Assembly (NCBI GenBank): GCA_910575615.1
Contig: CAJTEX010000007.1
Span: 62,001 to 126,000 of the forward strand
Origin: Bacteroidales bacterium
GTDB lineage: Bacteria; Bacteroidota; Bacteroidia; Bacteroidales; Muribaculaceae
Direction of reading: 5' to 3'
DNA length: 64,000 nucleotides
Made by a program: the position numbers and the translations under genes. The notes under the pieces were generated by a model, which ran no database searches, was not told the origin of the DNA, and worked only from the letters and a program-made list of their open reading frames with translations. Below, piece after piece: positions 17,359 to 26,132 of this stretch. Position 1 is the first letter of the stretch, and each line of letters opens with the position of its first letter.

Positions 17359-17733
17359 ATGAGTGAGACAATGACAAAAGTAATCAAAATCAACGACATC
17401 AACCGTGAGGAGATTTTCAACGCGGCCTATGCGGGCAGCTACTACACAATAATAGGCTGCGGCGGAGAACTCGCTGAATGGACGGCAGGCTACACGCAGC
17501 TTCTTGAAGAATTCGGAATCGGAAAGCCGACCAGGTTCATAACATTCACGGGTGCTGACATGAATGCGCACTACGGGCTTACGGGTAGTAACGCATACCA
17601 GGAAAATCTTACCTGCCTGATGTTCCCGTTGGATGGCCTTGACTGCGGGTGCTTGGCGATGTTTCGGCTCCGAGCTCAAGACAAATGGTTCGATGACATA
17701 GTTGACAACAACCAACGGCGAGAGGAGGCCTGA
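17359..17733 (+). CDS. Early phage protein of unknown function
   Basis: A 124-residue acidic protein (MSETMTKVIKINDINREEIF...) containing YYTIIGCGGELAEWTAGYTQ, FITFTGADMNAHYGLTG and a CGCLAMFRL segment. I do not recognise the family. It is in the early operon, 12 nt after the end of the shifted frame of the preceding gene, and is followed by an unusual structured non-coding stretch. Confidence 0.65.
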   Translation: MSETMTKVIKINDINREEIFNAAYAGSYYTIIGCGGELAEWTAGYTQLLEEFGIGKPTRFITFTGADMNAHYGLTGSNAYQENLTCLMFPLDGLDCGCLAMFRLRAQDKWFDDIVDNNQRREEA

Positions 17734-17915
17734 ATGATATAAGGGTTAGACCCAAGAGGGGGCGATCCTGCGGATAAAACCGCGAAAGCCGAAAGGCACA
17801 ACGTTTGAACCGCCGCCGGAATGCAAGCCCGGCGGCACTCGGGCCGGCCGGACGCTTGAGCGACCATGGCGCGAATACCGGGGTTCGACTCCCCGGCGGC
17901 TCACCAAAATCAACA
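17734..17915 (+). ncRNA. Structured non-coding stretch ending in a tRNA-like T-arm and CCA
   Basis: Between two early genes, 180 nt hold a series of hairpins: GCGG-ATAAAA-CCGC, GCC-GAAA-GGC, GCCGCCGG/CCGGCGGC (17812-17819 with 17829-17836), CGCT-TG-AGCG, and CCGGGG-TTCGACT-CCCCGG. The last copies a T-arm (GGTTCGACTCC) and is followed by GCGGCTCACCA. GCCGCCGG could instead pair with a second CCGGCGGC at 17893-17900, giving an alternative fold. No acceptor 5' strand, D-arm or anticodon arm fits, so it is not a standard tRNA. No known RNA family is recognised. Confidence 0.4.
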
Positions 17916-18137
17916 ATGATGAAGCAAAATTCAGAACGAAGAACCGAACGGGCGGTCACGCTGCTGTTGCAGACGTTGGCACGCAACCTCGAGGACACCG
18001 GAACTATCCTCGATGAATTCGAGGCGACACATGATGAGTATGAGAGCGACCAGTCGAAGCAATACTCCGCGCTCGTGGCCGGTCACTTCGCTCTGAAAGA
18101 GGCCATCGAAAGAATCAACTACCAACTAAACAAGTGA
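17916..18137 (+). CDS. Small helical early phage protein
   Basis: 73 residues (MMKQNSERRTERAVTLLLQT...), almost entirely helical with heptad-like spacing and an acidic middle (DEFEATHDEYESDQSK). The start follows the structured stretch; an upstream frame start would translate that stretch and is rejected. It is 4 nt from the next gene. The function is unknown. Confidence 0.55.
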   Translation: MMKQNSERRTERAVTLLLQTLARNLEDTGTILDEFEATHDEYESDQSKQYSALVAGHFALKEAIERINYQLNK

Positions 18138-18141
18138 GACT

Positions 18142-18501
18142 ATGGACAAAATATGTAGCCAAGAAAAATTAGCCGAGTATTACAACGGCCTTAGCAAATC
18201 CAAGCCGGTCATGAAAGTTGGAATATTTCCGACTCTCCCTGGACAAGAGCGTCAGGTACTTCAAGCTTTAGAAGACGCAGGACTGCTTGATACAGTCGAT
18301 GTAGAAATATACCCCGTTCACGGCCAACCGAAACGGCAACAGACACCCTTAATGACCATGCGTCATGTCCATCGACTTGAACCAGGAAAGGACGGGAGAG
18401 CCCGATGTCACCTCTGCGGTCAAAGCTACCCTTTAGATCCGACAGGCAAGATAGATGAGGTTCAACTCTTGCGAGAAACGCTTCTTGAGACTCATCTATA
18501 A
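18142..18501 (+). CDS. Early phage protein with one CxxC motif
   Basis: 119 residues. The N-terminal half is alpha/beta (MKVGIFPTLPGQERQVLQAL). The C-terminal half holds a His and a single CHLCGQSY, possibly half of a zinc site with the nearby His residues (MRHVHRLEPG). The family is not recognised. It closes the first early gene cluster; about 100 nt follow before the next gene. Confidence 0.55.
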   Translation: MDKICSQEKLAEYYNGLSKSKPVMKVGIFPTLPGQERQVLQALEDAGLLDTVDVEIYPVHGQPKRQQTPLMTMRHVHRLEPGKDGRARCHLCGQSYPLDPTGKIDEVQLLRETLLETHL

Positions 18502-18599
18502 GAGAAGTGATTGATATTTTTAGAATGTGAAGTGGTATCATAGTAATTCAAATTGGAATGAGCCACAAAGATACGCATAAATAACAAGATAAGAGAGAC

Positions 18600-18998
18600 A
18601 TGAGAACAAAAACGAAAGTAAAGACACGAATGATCGCGGTGGACTCGGTGCTCCGCGAGAAGCTGTGCCGGATCTTCAAGGTCGGCGACCGCGCCGTGCG
18701 CAACGCGCTCGACTGGAGTTCCGACAGTGAGAAAGCCCGCAAAATCCGCTTCACGGCTCTTCAGAACGGCGGGGTGGAGATTGCCCCGGTCGGCGGCGTG
18801 GACGGTGTTCTGACATTCCATGACAGCGACAAAGACCGCATGATGCGCCAGTATCTTGGCAACGGAGCAGTGATCGAGCTGAGCAAGGCGACCGGTGTCG
18901 GCAACGTGTACTTCGGTGGCGAGGCGGTGGCCCGCTACGAAGATGTCAGAGTGAGAAACATCGAGGAAATCCAGCATTACGCGGCATCCTTGGGATAA
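18600..18998 (+). CDS. Pre-transposase phage protein, possible DNA-binding
   Basis: 132 residues. The N-terminal DSVLREKLCRIFKVGDRAVRNALDW looks like an HTH, followed by a beta-rich C-terminal part. It lies 12 nt before the MuA-like gene. Genes in this place in Mu-like phages often encode Ner-type regulators or small DNA-binding factors, but the match is only positional. Confidence 0.55.
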   Translation: MRTKTKVKTRMIAVDSVLREKLCRIFKVGDRAVRNALDWSSDSEKARKIRFTALQNGGVEIAPVGGVDGVLTFHDSDKDRMMRQYLGNGAVIELSKATGVGNVYFGGEAVARYEDVRVRNIEEIQHYAASLG

Positions 18999-19010
18999 AA
19001 AACGACGCTT

Positions 19011-21014
19011 ATGCCACTTGAATACTACAACGGGAAAAAGTGCGTGCCACTACGGGATCTGGAGAAGCACGGCGTGATGACTGCGGCCAATTACCGGCAG
19101 ATGGTACATCGCGGCGACCTCACCGTGGCAAGATCCGGCGGAGGCAAAGGCAACTATGTCCTGATAGTGGTGGACTCCCTCCCGGACAGATACCGGGACC
19201 AGGTGGCGCTCATATTCCCCGACAGTGATGCCGTAATGGTAGCCGGGTGGATCCGGGAGAACTACCGGCGCGACCAGGCCGCGATAGTGTTCTTCAACGA
19301 CCGCGACAGGACCGGCGTCGACCTGAAGCCGGAAAAGAGGGAGGAGCTTATAGTCAACGCCTCAGTCATCAACACATGTATCCGGCTCTATGATCGCGCC
19401 AAGACGGCCCAGCGGCTTATGGGGAAGGATTACCAATGGGAGAAGATGTCGGCGGCCATAGAGAGCCTACGGGAGCAATACGGCCACACCCTGCCCACCT
19501 CCCCGCACCGCTTCCGCAAGAAGGTGGCCGAATACCGCAAGGACGGATACATCTCGCTGCTCAGCGGGAAGTTCGGGAACCAGTGCGCCCGGCGTATGAG
19601 CGCTCTTGAGGAGCGCGTGGTTGTGAGCATTTCCTGCCTTGAGAACCAGCCCTACAACACCACCGTCCGGGAGATGTACGAGATGTTCGTGTACGGCGAG
19701 CTTGAGGTCTGGGACTACGAGACCGGCGAGGTGCTGGACCCGTCGCGCTTTGCCCGCAAGGGGGAGGCTCCATGGATACCGAGCGAGGCTACCATCGCCA
19801 ACTATCTCAACAAGCCTAAAAACAAGGTGCTGATAGAATCCCGCCACCGCAGCCGGGTGGACTTCTTTCACGAGCAGATGCCCCACATGCACCGCCACAA
19901 CGGCAACTACTCGCTGTCGCAGATCACGATGGACGACGTCAATCTGCCGCGCCGCATGAAGGGCAACGAGGAGGTCATGGCCTACTACGCCTACGACGTT
20001 GTCAGCGGCTGCCGTATAGGCGCGGCCTACGGGCGCAGCAAGGACGACCGCCTTGTGGTCGAGTGCTTCCGGGACATGTTCCGTCTGATTGCCAAAAACG
20101 GGTGGGGGATGCCCGCCGGCATAGAGGTCGAGAACCACCTCATGTCGAAATACAAGACAGGGTTCCTCAGAGCCGGGGAGGTGTTCAGCTTCGTGCACTT
20201 CTGCGCCCCGCAGAACTCGCAGGAGAAATACTCGGAACCGCTGAACGGCGCTGTCAAGCGTGCCGTGGCCCACAAGAACCACACGGGCATAGGCCGCCCG
20301 TTCGGCAAGGGCAAATGGCGCGTTGACCGCAACAAGATCAGCGATGAGACCAACCGCACCTACGAGGACAAAAGATACTACACATTCGAGGAGCTCGTCG
20401 CAGATGACCGCGCCGACACCATCGAATGGAACAACAGGCCGCACCCCGACCAGAAACGCTTCCCCGGCATGAGCCGGTGGGAAGTCCTTGTGGCCAACAT
20501 CAACCCGACTCTGCGGCCGCTTGACAAGGTCTCGCTGAGCTACTACATCGGCGAGAAGGTCGAGACAAGCATCCGGCGCAACTCCACTGTCAGGGTGGCG
20601 TACAGCGAGTGGTGGCTGAGCCACCCGAGCGTGATAGAGCGGCTTGAGCCGAACAACCTCAAGGTCACCGCCTACTACCTGCCCGATGAGAACGGCGAAC
20701 CCGAGGACGTGTTCATCTTCCAGGGGGGCACCTACATCGACAAGGTCAGCAAGACACAGACATTCAACCGCGTCTACGCCGAACAGACAGATGAGGACCG
20801 GGCAATCTTCGCCGAACAATGCGGAAAGAGGGCGCAATTCGAGAAATACATCGCTGACAACGCGCCCATGCGCATCGGCACTATAAAACGGTCAAGGCAA
20901 CCCGAAAGCCCGGCGGAGGCCGTGGAAATGACCCCGGTGGCCGCCATGGAGGAGATCCCGGCAACGGCATTCAGCAGCATAGACTGGGCCAAGGCCGGAT
21001 TCAATGACCAATAG
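19011..21014 (+). CDS. Mu-type DDE transposase (MuA-like)
   Basis: 667 residues. The N-terminal winged-helix part (about 1-70) resembles the end-binding region, a helical Ibeta/Igamma-like region spans about 100-290, and an RNase H-like catalytic core covers about 300-480. Acidic candidates are D308/D309 in SQITMDDV, E372/E374 in GIEVEN, and E405/E409 in NSQEKYSEPLNG. The second acidic residue appears to be Glu rather than the Asp of MuA. A beta-barrel domain follows, and the C-terminus is likely the MuB-interacting tail. It is followed directly by the ATPase gene, as in Mu. Confidence 0.9.
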   Translation: MPLEYYNGKKCVPLRDLEKHGVMTAANYRQMVHRGDLTVARSGGGKGNYVLIVVDSLPDRYRDQVALIFPDSDAVMVAGWIRENYRRDQAAIVFFNDRDRTGVDLKPEKREELIVNASVINTCIRLYDRAKTAQRLMGKDYQWEKMSAAIESLREQYGHTLPTSPHRFRKKVAEYRKDGYISLLSGKFGNQCARRMSALEERVVVSISCLENQPYNTTVREMYEMFVYGELEVWDYETGEVLDPSRFARKGEAPWIPSEATIANYLNKPKNKVLIESRHRSRVDFFHEQMPHMHRHNGNYSLSQITMDDVNLPRRMKGNEEVMAYYAYDVVSGCRIGAAYGRSKDDRLVVECFRDMFRLIAKNGWGMPAGIEVENHLMSKYKTGFLRAGEVFSFVHFCAPQNSQEKYSEPLNGAVKRAVAHKNHTGIGRPFGKGKWRVDRNKISDETNRTYEDKRYYTFEELVADDRADTIEWNNRPHPDQKRFPGMSRWEVLVANINPTLRPLDKVSLSYYIGEKVETSIRRNSTVRVAYSEWWLSHPSVIERLEPNNLKVTAYYLPDENGEPEDVFIFQGGTYIDKVSKTQTFNRVYAEQTDEDRAIFAEQCGKRAQFEKYIADNAPMRIGTIKRSRQPESPAEAVEMTPVAAMEEIPATAFSSIDWAKAGFNDQ

Positions 21015-21039
21015 AATGACATTATAACACCGTAAGAAT

Positions 21040-21912
21040 ATGATTACAACGGAAATCAAAAACAAAATCATGGCGGCGATCAGCGCGGCGCGCCGGAACT
21101 ACCCGAGCGATGCCAAGCACGCCTCCTCCCTCGGCATCACGACCTCGGTCTACAGTGCCGTCAAGAACGGACAGACCGACCGGGTGCTCAGCGACTCCAA
21201 CTGGATCAGCATCGCCCGCAAGCTGGGCGTCAGCCTCCGGGGCGAAATCGAATGGAAGGCGGCCAACACCCCGGCCTTCCAGTACATCACGGCCCAGCTT
21301 GAGCTCTGCCAGCAGTCGAGCCTCAGCGGCATACTCTGCGATCTTCCGAACATCGGAAAGACCTTCACCGCCCGGTGCTATGTGCAGAACCACCGCAACG
21401 CTGTCTATATCGACTGCTCCCAGGTCAAGACCAAACTCAAGCTCATACGCAAGATTGCGGCTGAGTTTGGCGTGGATGCCAAGGGACGCTACGCCGATGT
21501 CTACGATGACCTTGTGTATTACCTGCGCGGTATCGACAACCCTCTCGTGATACTTGATGAGGCCGGTGACCTCCAGTATGAGGCCTTCCTTGAACTCAAG
21601 GCACTGTGGAACGCCACAGAGCGCTGCTGCGGCTGGTACATGATGGGAGCCGACGGACTCAAGGAAAAAATCAACCGCTCCATAGAATGCAAGAAGGTGG
21701 GCTACACCGAGATGCTGAGCAGGTTCGGCGACCGCTACTCCAAGGTGGTGCCGGACGAGGCCAACGACCGCAAAGCGTTTCTCCACGAACAGGCGCGCAT
21801 CGTGGCCAAGGTCAACGCGCCGGAGGGCGCGGACATCGCCCTGATAGTCCGCAAGAGCGGCGGCGGTCTGCGGCGGGTATATACTGAAATCGAAAAACTT
21901 AAAAGGCAATGA
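21040..21912 (+). CDS. MuB-like AAA+ ATPase, transposition target selector
   Basis: 290 residues. An N-terminal HTH region (about 23-65, LGITTSVYSAVKNGQTDRVL) is followed by an AAA+ core with Walker A DLPNIGKT (101-108) and Walker B PLVILDEAGDL (about 166-176). MuB binds target DNA in an ATP-dependent way, delivers it to the transposase and gives target immunity. It lies 25 nt after the transposase gene and overlaps the next gene by 4 nt (ATGA). Confidence 0.9.
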   Translation: MITTEIKNKIMAAISAARRNYPSDAKHASSLGITTSVYSAVKNGQTDRVLSDSNWISIARKLGVSLRGEIEWKAANTPAFQYITAQLELCQQSSLSGILCDLPNIGKTFTARCYVQNHRNAVYIDCSQVKTKLKLIRKIAAEFGVDAKGRYADVYDDLVYYLRGIDNPLVILDEAGDLQYEAFLELKALWNATERCCGWYMMGADGLKEKINRSIECKKVGYTEMLSRFGDRYSKVVPDEANDRKAFLHEQARIVAKVNAPEGADIALIVRKSGGGLRRVYTEIEKLKRQ

Positions 21913-22175
21913 TGGACACCGTAAAAATAAAAGTGAATTTCGCTGATGGGAGCCGTCGGGTGCTGAAATCGCCCGGAGCATTCGCGAAGATAGACAGGAA
22001 CCGAAAGGCTCGGTTTGTAATGTCCGATTTCAAAGTCTATGAAGGATATTCTGACGGTGAGGTCGATGAGGACGGTGACTTCGGAGTGTTCGGAACTATT
22101 CATGGGATAGCCCTTCCTTTCAACCGTCTGCTTGGATGGTGTTATGTAAACGCAAAAAAAATAAGAAGAATATGA
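21909..22175 (+). CDS. Small phage protein of unknown function
   Basis: 88 residues (MMDTVKIKVNFADGSRRVLK...), beta-rich with an acidic stretch (SDGEVDEDGDFG). It overlaps the MuB-like gene before it and the next gene after it by 4 nt each, so it is clearly part of the early operon. No family recognised. Confidence 0.6.
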   Translation: MMDTVKIKVNFADGSRRVLKSPGAFAKIDRNRKARFVMSDFKVYEGYSDGEVDEDGDFGVFGTIHGIALPFNRLLGWCYVNAKKIRRI

Positions 22176-22420
22176 CAGTGATTGAAAAACAATATATGGA
22201 GACAGTGATCCGCATGGGACGCTGGCTCCAGAGCGGCGAGATTGATTGGGAGCAGCGCCGCTATGAGATAGCCAAGGAAATCTATCCTCTGATACTGGAG
22301 AACAGTATCCGGCTTCCTTGTGACGGAAAAGAACAACTTGCAGCGGCAGCTATAGCAGCGGTGAATGCCGCAGAACTGTTAGTGACTGCCTTGCAAGCGA
22401 AACCACTTAAAGATGAATAA
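22172..22420 (+). CDS. Small helical phage protein of unknown function
   Basis: 82 residues from ATG 22172 (MTVIEKQYMETVIRMGRWLQ...), overlapping the preceding stop. An in-frame start at 22136 is rejected because it would add a lysine-rich stretch read out of the preceding gene. The C-terminus is alanine-rich helix. The function is unknown. Confidence 0.6.
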   Translation: MTVIEKQYMETVIRMGRWLQSGEIDWEQRRYEIAKEIYPLILENSIRLPCDGKEQLAAAAIAAVNAAELLVTALQAKPLKDE

Positions 22421-22422
22421 CC

Positions 22423-23049
22423 ATGCCAAAAAGAGCGTACAGTCCGAAAGAGGTGCTTGCCAAGACCTACGCCACCCTCCAGTGGGACGGCGAATGGGCC
22501 CGTGCCTTCGGTCACCCGGAGATAAACGCCACATGGCTCATCCACGGCCCCTCTGCCGCCGGCAAGAGCAGTTTCGTGATGCAGCTTGCGAAGAAGCTCT
22601 GCGAATACGGCACGACGCTCTACATGAGCTACGAGGAAGGCGTTAGCCAGTCGTTTCGGCAGCGTCTCGCTCGGTTCAGGGTGAAAGACGTCCAGGGACG
22701 TTTCCGCATCGCCACCACCGACACCATCGAGGAGCTGACCGAGAGACTGCGCCGGGCCAAGAGTCCGAAGTTCATCATCATCGACAGCTTTCAGAAAGCC
22801 GAGTGGGAATACCCCGAGACCATAGCCCTGATAGAACGCTTCCCTCGGAAATGCTTCATCTTCATCAGCCAGGAGGACAAAGGACAGCCGATGGGCAAGC
22901 CCGCCAAACGCCTCAAGTATTACGCCGGCGTGAAGGTAAGGGTCGCAGGTTACAAGGCATACTGCCAGGGCCGATTTACCCCCGAGGCCGGAGTCTATTA
23001 CCCTGTGTGGGAAGAAGGAATTTTGAAAACAACAAACAACCCGGTGTGA
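22423..23049 (+). CDS. RecA-like P-loop ATPase of the early region
   Basis: 208 residues. Walker A is GPSAAGKSS (about residues 42-50), Walker B is FIIIDSFQ (about 113-120), and LYMSYEEG fits the RecA/DnaB-like strand after the P-loop. The length and fold resemble phage-encoded RecA-type ATPases with roles in DNA replication or repair. It starts 2 nt after the previous gene and ends 1 nt before the next. The partner is unknown. Confidence 0.75.
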   Translation: MPKRAYSPKEVLAKTYATLQWDGEWARAFGHPEINATWLIHGPSAAGKSSFVMQLAKKLCEYGTTLYMSYEEGVSQSFRQRLARFRVKDVQGRFRIATTDTIEELTERLRRAKSPKFIIIDSFQKAEWEYPETIALIERFPRKCFIFISQEDKGQPMGKPAKRLKYYAGVKVRVAGYKAYCQGRFTPEAGVYYPVWEEGILKTTNNPV

Positions 23050-23050
23050 C

Positions 23051-23269
23051 ATGAGCCAGAGAAAAGAAATATTGATCCTGGAACCAAGCGGCAGAATCCG
23101 CAAGGAGGCATTCTGCACCCGCCCGATGGTCTGCCCCTATTGTAACGGGCGCGGGTGGTTCCATACCAACCAACAGGAGCCGGAAACGGAGCCTTGCCCC
23201 GACTGTCAGGGGACCGGCGAAGTGATTGCGCTGGTGACAATAGACTGGAAACCCAATAACGAAAATTAG
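23051..23269 (+). CDS. DnaJ-type zinc-finger small protein
   Basis: 72 residues with two CxxCxGxG-like motifs (CPYCNGRG and CPDCQGTG) forming one zinc-binding unit like half of a DnaJ zinc domain. A similar protein is encoded at 24686-24877. Such mini-proteins are common in Bacteroidales phages; their role is unknown. Confidence 0.65.
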   Translation: MSQRKEILILEPSGRIRKEAFCTRPMVCPYCNGRGWFHTNQQEPETEPCPDCQGTGEVIALVTIDWKPNNEN

Positions 23270-23270
23270 T

Positions 23271-23501
23271 ATGGCAAATAGAGAATTAGAAAAAGTGTTC
23301 CGACAATTAGGGCGCACTGAAAAGACCCGGTTCATCAACGAGAACATAGACTACGCTTCCGAAGAAGCAGTGGCCGGGTATGTGGAAAGGTATCCGCTTG
23401 GTGTATTCGAGTATCTTCCATCAACATCATTGATGGCGCGCATTCTCAAAATGAGAGGATTCCAAGTAATAGAACCCGACTATGGCACAGCAAGTGACTA
23501 A
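23271..23501 (+). CDS. Small phage protein of unknown function
   Basis: 76 residues (MANRELEKVFRQLGRTEKTR...). Its stop lies 20 nt inside the next gene, so translation is probably coupled. No motif recognised. Confidence 0.55.
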   Translation: MANRELEKVFRQLGRTEKTRFINENIDYASEEAVAGYVERYPLGVFEYLPSTSLMARILKMRGFQVIEPDYGTASD

Positions 23502-23982
23502 CTTCGGGCGGTTCTACACCGCTATCCGCAAGCTGAGCGGCATCGGCGACCGGGACGACTTCAAGCGCCAGATGGTGTCGCAGTTCACCAACGGACGCAC
23601 CGACAGCCTCCGGGAGATGACCCGGCAGGAATATGACCGTTGCTGCGAGTCCCTCGAGGGGCAGAGCCGGTACAAGGAGGAACTCCGCAAAGAGCGCAGT
23701 GCCACCCTCAAGCTGATGCAGAAGGCCGGCATCGATACCACCGACTGGAACCGGATCAACAGATTCTGCCTTGACCCGCGTATCGCCGGAAAGGAATTCG
23801 CCCGGATAACGGCGGATGAGCATCCGCAGCTCCGGCGCAAGCTCCGCGCCATCGACAGCAAGGGAGGATTCACCATCGCTGCCGAGAAAAGAGCGGCTCG
23901 AGAAGCCGAGGCTGCCAGGCAGAAAGCAAAGCCTCAGATTACCCTCATCGACATCGGCAGTCAACGGCCCGACCTAAACTGA
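23482..23982 (+). CDS. Mu gp16/GemA-like protein
   Basis: 166 residues. The region MVSQFTNGRTDSLREMTRQE, then YDRCCESLE, matches the phage Mu gp16/GemA (DUF1018) pattern of a YR-type helix followed by a short S/T-R-EMT helix. The C-terminus is charged. GemA in Mu modulates host gene expression and DNA topology. Position between transposition and middle genes agrees with Mu order. Identification is by pattern only. Confidence 0.6.
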   Translation: MAQQVTNFGRFYTAIRKLSGIGDRDDFKRQMVSQFTNGRTDSLREMTRQEYDRCCESLEGQSRYKEELRKERSATLKLMQKAGIDTTDWNRINRFCLDPRIAGKEFARITADEHPQLRRKLRAIDSKGGFTIAAEKRAAREAEAARQKAKPQITLIDIGSQRPDLN

Positions 23983-24019
23983 CAACCCACATAACAACAA
24001 CCCCATAAAAAGTAAAAGT

Positions 24020-24673
24020 ATGGAACAAGTTACAATGACCGCTGAAGAGCGGAAGCGTTACGAGGCATGGAAAGCCGAGGACGAAAAGAAAAGAGCCGCG
24101 GAGGAGCGCAAGCGCCAGCGCGGCGAGTATGCGAACATGGTCGATGACGAGATTCGCACCGCCATTCCCCAGCTCCGGGAGATGAGCGAGGCTCTCAAGA
24201 CGGTCAAGGATACGATCTTCGGCAACTTCGATGCCGTGCTGAAGATGAAATCCGAGATACTCGGACTCACAAGGGACGACCAGCGCAGCCACACGTTCAC
24301 CACCTCCGACAGCACCCTGCGTCTGACCCTCGGGGTCAACTGCATCGACGGCTACCGCGACACGGTCGAGGACGGCATAGCGATGGTGAAAAAATACATC
24401 GAGAGCCTCGCCAAAGATGACAACTCTCGGGCCCTTGTCAACGCCGTGCTTCGGCTGCTGAGCCGAGACGGTCAGGGCAACATCAAGGCGAGCAAGGTGC
24501 TCCAGCTCCGCAAGATGGCCGATGACAGCGGCGACGAACGTTTCATCGAGGGAGTGAAGATCATCGAGGAAAGCTACCAGCCCACCGTCACCAAGCGCTA
24601 CATCCGCGCCGAATACAAGGACGAGAAAGGCGCGTGGCGATACATACCTCTTGACATGACCGCAGTGGACTGA
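24020..24673 (+). CDS. DUF3164 family phage protein
   Basis: 217 residues. A charged N-terminal coiled coil (about 5-40) is followed by the DUF3164 body: a long helix ending FGNFDAVLKMKSEI, a beta-rich SDSTLRLTLGVNCIDGY, and a C-terminal RYIRAEYKDEKGAWRYIPLD. The family is found in Mu-like phages near gp16 and has no proven function. It lies 37 nt after the GemA-like gene. Confidence 0.75.
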   Translation: MEQVTMTAEERKRYEAWKAEDEKKRAAEERKRQRGEYANMVDDEIRTAIPQLREMSEALKTVKDTIFGNFDAVLKMKSEILGLTRDDQRSHTFTTSDSTLRLTLGVNCIDGYRDTVEDGIAMVKKYIESLAKDDNSRALVNAVLRLLSRDGQGNIKASKVLQLRKMADDSGDERFIEGVKIIEESYQPTVTKRYIRAEYKDEKGAWRYIPLDMTAVD

Positions 24674-24685
24674 AATCATCGAGCC

Positions 24686-24877
24686 ATGAAAAGAGAGATA
24701 GTGCATCCACCGAAAATCGCCATCTGCCGCGTCTGCAAAGGCACCGGCAGGGTGGCAGGAGATGAGGGAGGCGAGTTTCACACCTGCCTCCAGTGCGAGG
24801 GGAGCGGCCGCGTGACTGTGAGCAGCGAGACCGTCCTTGACATCAGACCATATAAACCAAGAACCCATAAACGATGA
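24686..24877 (+). CDS. Second DnaJ-type zinc-finger small protein
   Basis: 63 residues with CRVCKGTG and CLQCEGSG, the same architecture as the 72-residue protein at 23051-23269. Two such genes in one early operon suggest duplication. The function is unknown. Confidence 0.65.
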   Translation: MKREIVHPPKIAICRVCKGTGRVAGDEGGEFHTCLQCEGSGRVTVSSETVLDIRPYKPRTHKR

Positions 24878-24886
24878 TCTGAAGCA

Positions 24887-25147
24887 ATGGCAAAAACGCG
24901 CGGCATGTCATACAGGAGGCGCGTCGAGGGCATAAACCGGATATATGACCAGCACGCAAGAAGCGGGTTGTCAAACCGGGAGATATGGCGCAGGTACATA
25001 TATCCGGTTTATTTCATCAGCGAGCGCACCTTCTATAACATAATGAAAGCCACGGCAGGGCTTGAAAACCCGGTCGTGGCGTCGAACGTGCCAAGCCTTT
25101 TTGACTTTGCCGATGAAGACCCGCCAAAAGACAACGAAAATGAGTGA
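24887..25147 (+). CDS. Small basic phage protein, possible HTH
   Basis: 86 residues. The basic N-terminus and GLSNREIWRRYIYPVYFISERTFY part look like a recombinase-style HTH (NREIW ... SERTFYN). Its end overlaps the start of the virion morphogenesis gene (ATGAGTGA). It could be a middle or late regulator, but no close match is recognised. Confidence 0.55.
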   Translation: MAKTRGMSYRRRVEGINRIYDQHARSGLSNREIWRRYIYPVYFISERTFYNIMKATAGLENPVVASNVPSLFDFADEDPPKDNENE

Positions 25148-25703
25148 CATTGACAGTCAGGTAAAGACAGTATTCCGGCGCATCCTCAAGGACATTCAGG
25201 TGGAGCTCGGCGAGGAGTTTGACGAGAACTTCGAGCGCCAGGCATTCTTCACGCAGGCCTGGGAGCGTCGCAAAAGTCCCACACGCCCGGGTGGCCATAT
25301 CCTGGTGGATTCCGGTCGACTCCGGCAGAGCATCACGAGCCGGACCACCGACAACAGCATCACCTTATACACGACAGAACCCTATGCCGCCATTCACAAC
25401 GAGGGAGGCGCGATAAAGGTCACCGCCAAGATGAAACGCTTCTTCTGGTACAAATATTATTCGGCCACCGGCTCCTTCGGCCGAAAAAAAGACGGCTCCA
25501 TGCGTAACGACAAACGCAACCGTCAGCTCGGCACGGAGGCTGATTTCTGGAAGGCGATGGCGCTCATGAAGGTCGGGGCCACAATCAAAATTCCCAAGCG
25601 GCAATTCCTCGGCACATCGCCGGAGGTCGAGGCCGCAGTCCGGGAAATCATCGAGGAAAACCTCACAGACTATATCAACGACATAGATTTCAACATTAAA
25701 TGA
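25140..25703 (+). CDS. Phage virion morphogenesis protein (Mu gpG-like)
   Basis: 187 residues from ATG 25140. Features of the virion morphogenesis family (tail completion, Mu gpG) include HILVDSGRLRQSI, YTTEPYAAIHNEGG and PKRQFLGTSPEVE, with a final helix IIEENLTDYINDI. These proteins help finish the head-tail joint. The longer frame start at 25062 lies inside the preceding gene and is rejected. It is separated from the other structural genes, being at the end of the early plus-strand operon. Confidence 0.85.
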   Translation: MSDIDSQVKTVFRRILKDIQVELGEEFDENFERQAFFTQAWERRKSPTRPGGHILVDSGRLRQSITSRTTDNSITLYTTEPYAAIHNEGGAIKVTAKMKRFFWYKYYSATGSFGRKKDGSMRNDKRNRQLGTEADFWKAMALMKVGATIKIPKRQFLGTSPEVEAAVREIIEENLTDYINDIDFNIK

Positions 25704-26116
25704 CAGTAAGAGAAGAATTATATAATGCCATTAAAAGGCATCTCAGTGACATTCCCATGATCAAGCACATCGATCTTTGGAACCACAATGTGGAATTCAT
25801 CGAGCAGGAAACCGCATGGGGGCGTCCGGCAGTGTTCATAGAGTTTGCTCCCATACAGTGGAACCCCGTTGTGCATGGGCTGGAGTATCGTGGTGCGGTC
25901 ACTGTCAATCTCCATGTCGTGACCGATTGGACTGCCGAGAGCAACGTGGAGCAGTTCCAACTGTTGCACAGAATCCACCGGGCACTCGCTAACATGGAGG
26001 GTGGGACATTCGGTGAGTTTGACCTTGCCGCGTCCGCCACCAACCACAACCACGAGGAGATAGTAGAGAACATCGAGACCTACACATGTGTCGGCATACG
26101 TAGTCTTGACAAATAG
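25700..26116 (+). CDS. Putative tail-terminator-like phage protein
   Basis: 138 residues with an alpha/beta layout and the pattern IDLWNHNVEFIEQETAWGRP then FIEFAPIQW, followed by VTVNLHVVTDW. This resembles small tail-terminator/minor tail proteins that cap the tail tube. It overlaps the morphogenesis gene by 4 nt and is the last plus-strand gene before a terminator and the minus-strand block. The assignment is by position and fold pattern. Confidence 0.55.
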   Translation: MTVREELYNAIKRHLSDIPMIKHIDLWNHNVEFIEQETAWGRPAVFIEFAPIQWNPVVHGLEYRGAVTVNLHVVTDWTAESNVEQFQLLHRIHRALANMEGGTFGEFDLAASATNHNHEEIVENIETYTCVGIRSLDK

Positions 26117-26132
26117 CCCCATAAACGCGCCG

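Noticed and set aside
17831-17906. A normal tRNA gene ending in CCA
   Set aside because: The T-arm fits but no matching acceptor 5' strand, D-arm or anticodon arm could be placed.
19467-20837. 456-codon open frame opposite the transposase
   Set aside because: It mirrors a high-GC gene in the complementary frame; Val/Leu/His-rich composition is typical of a shadow.
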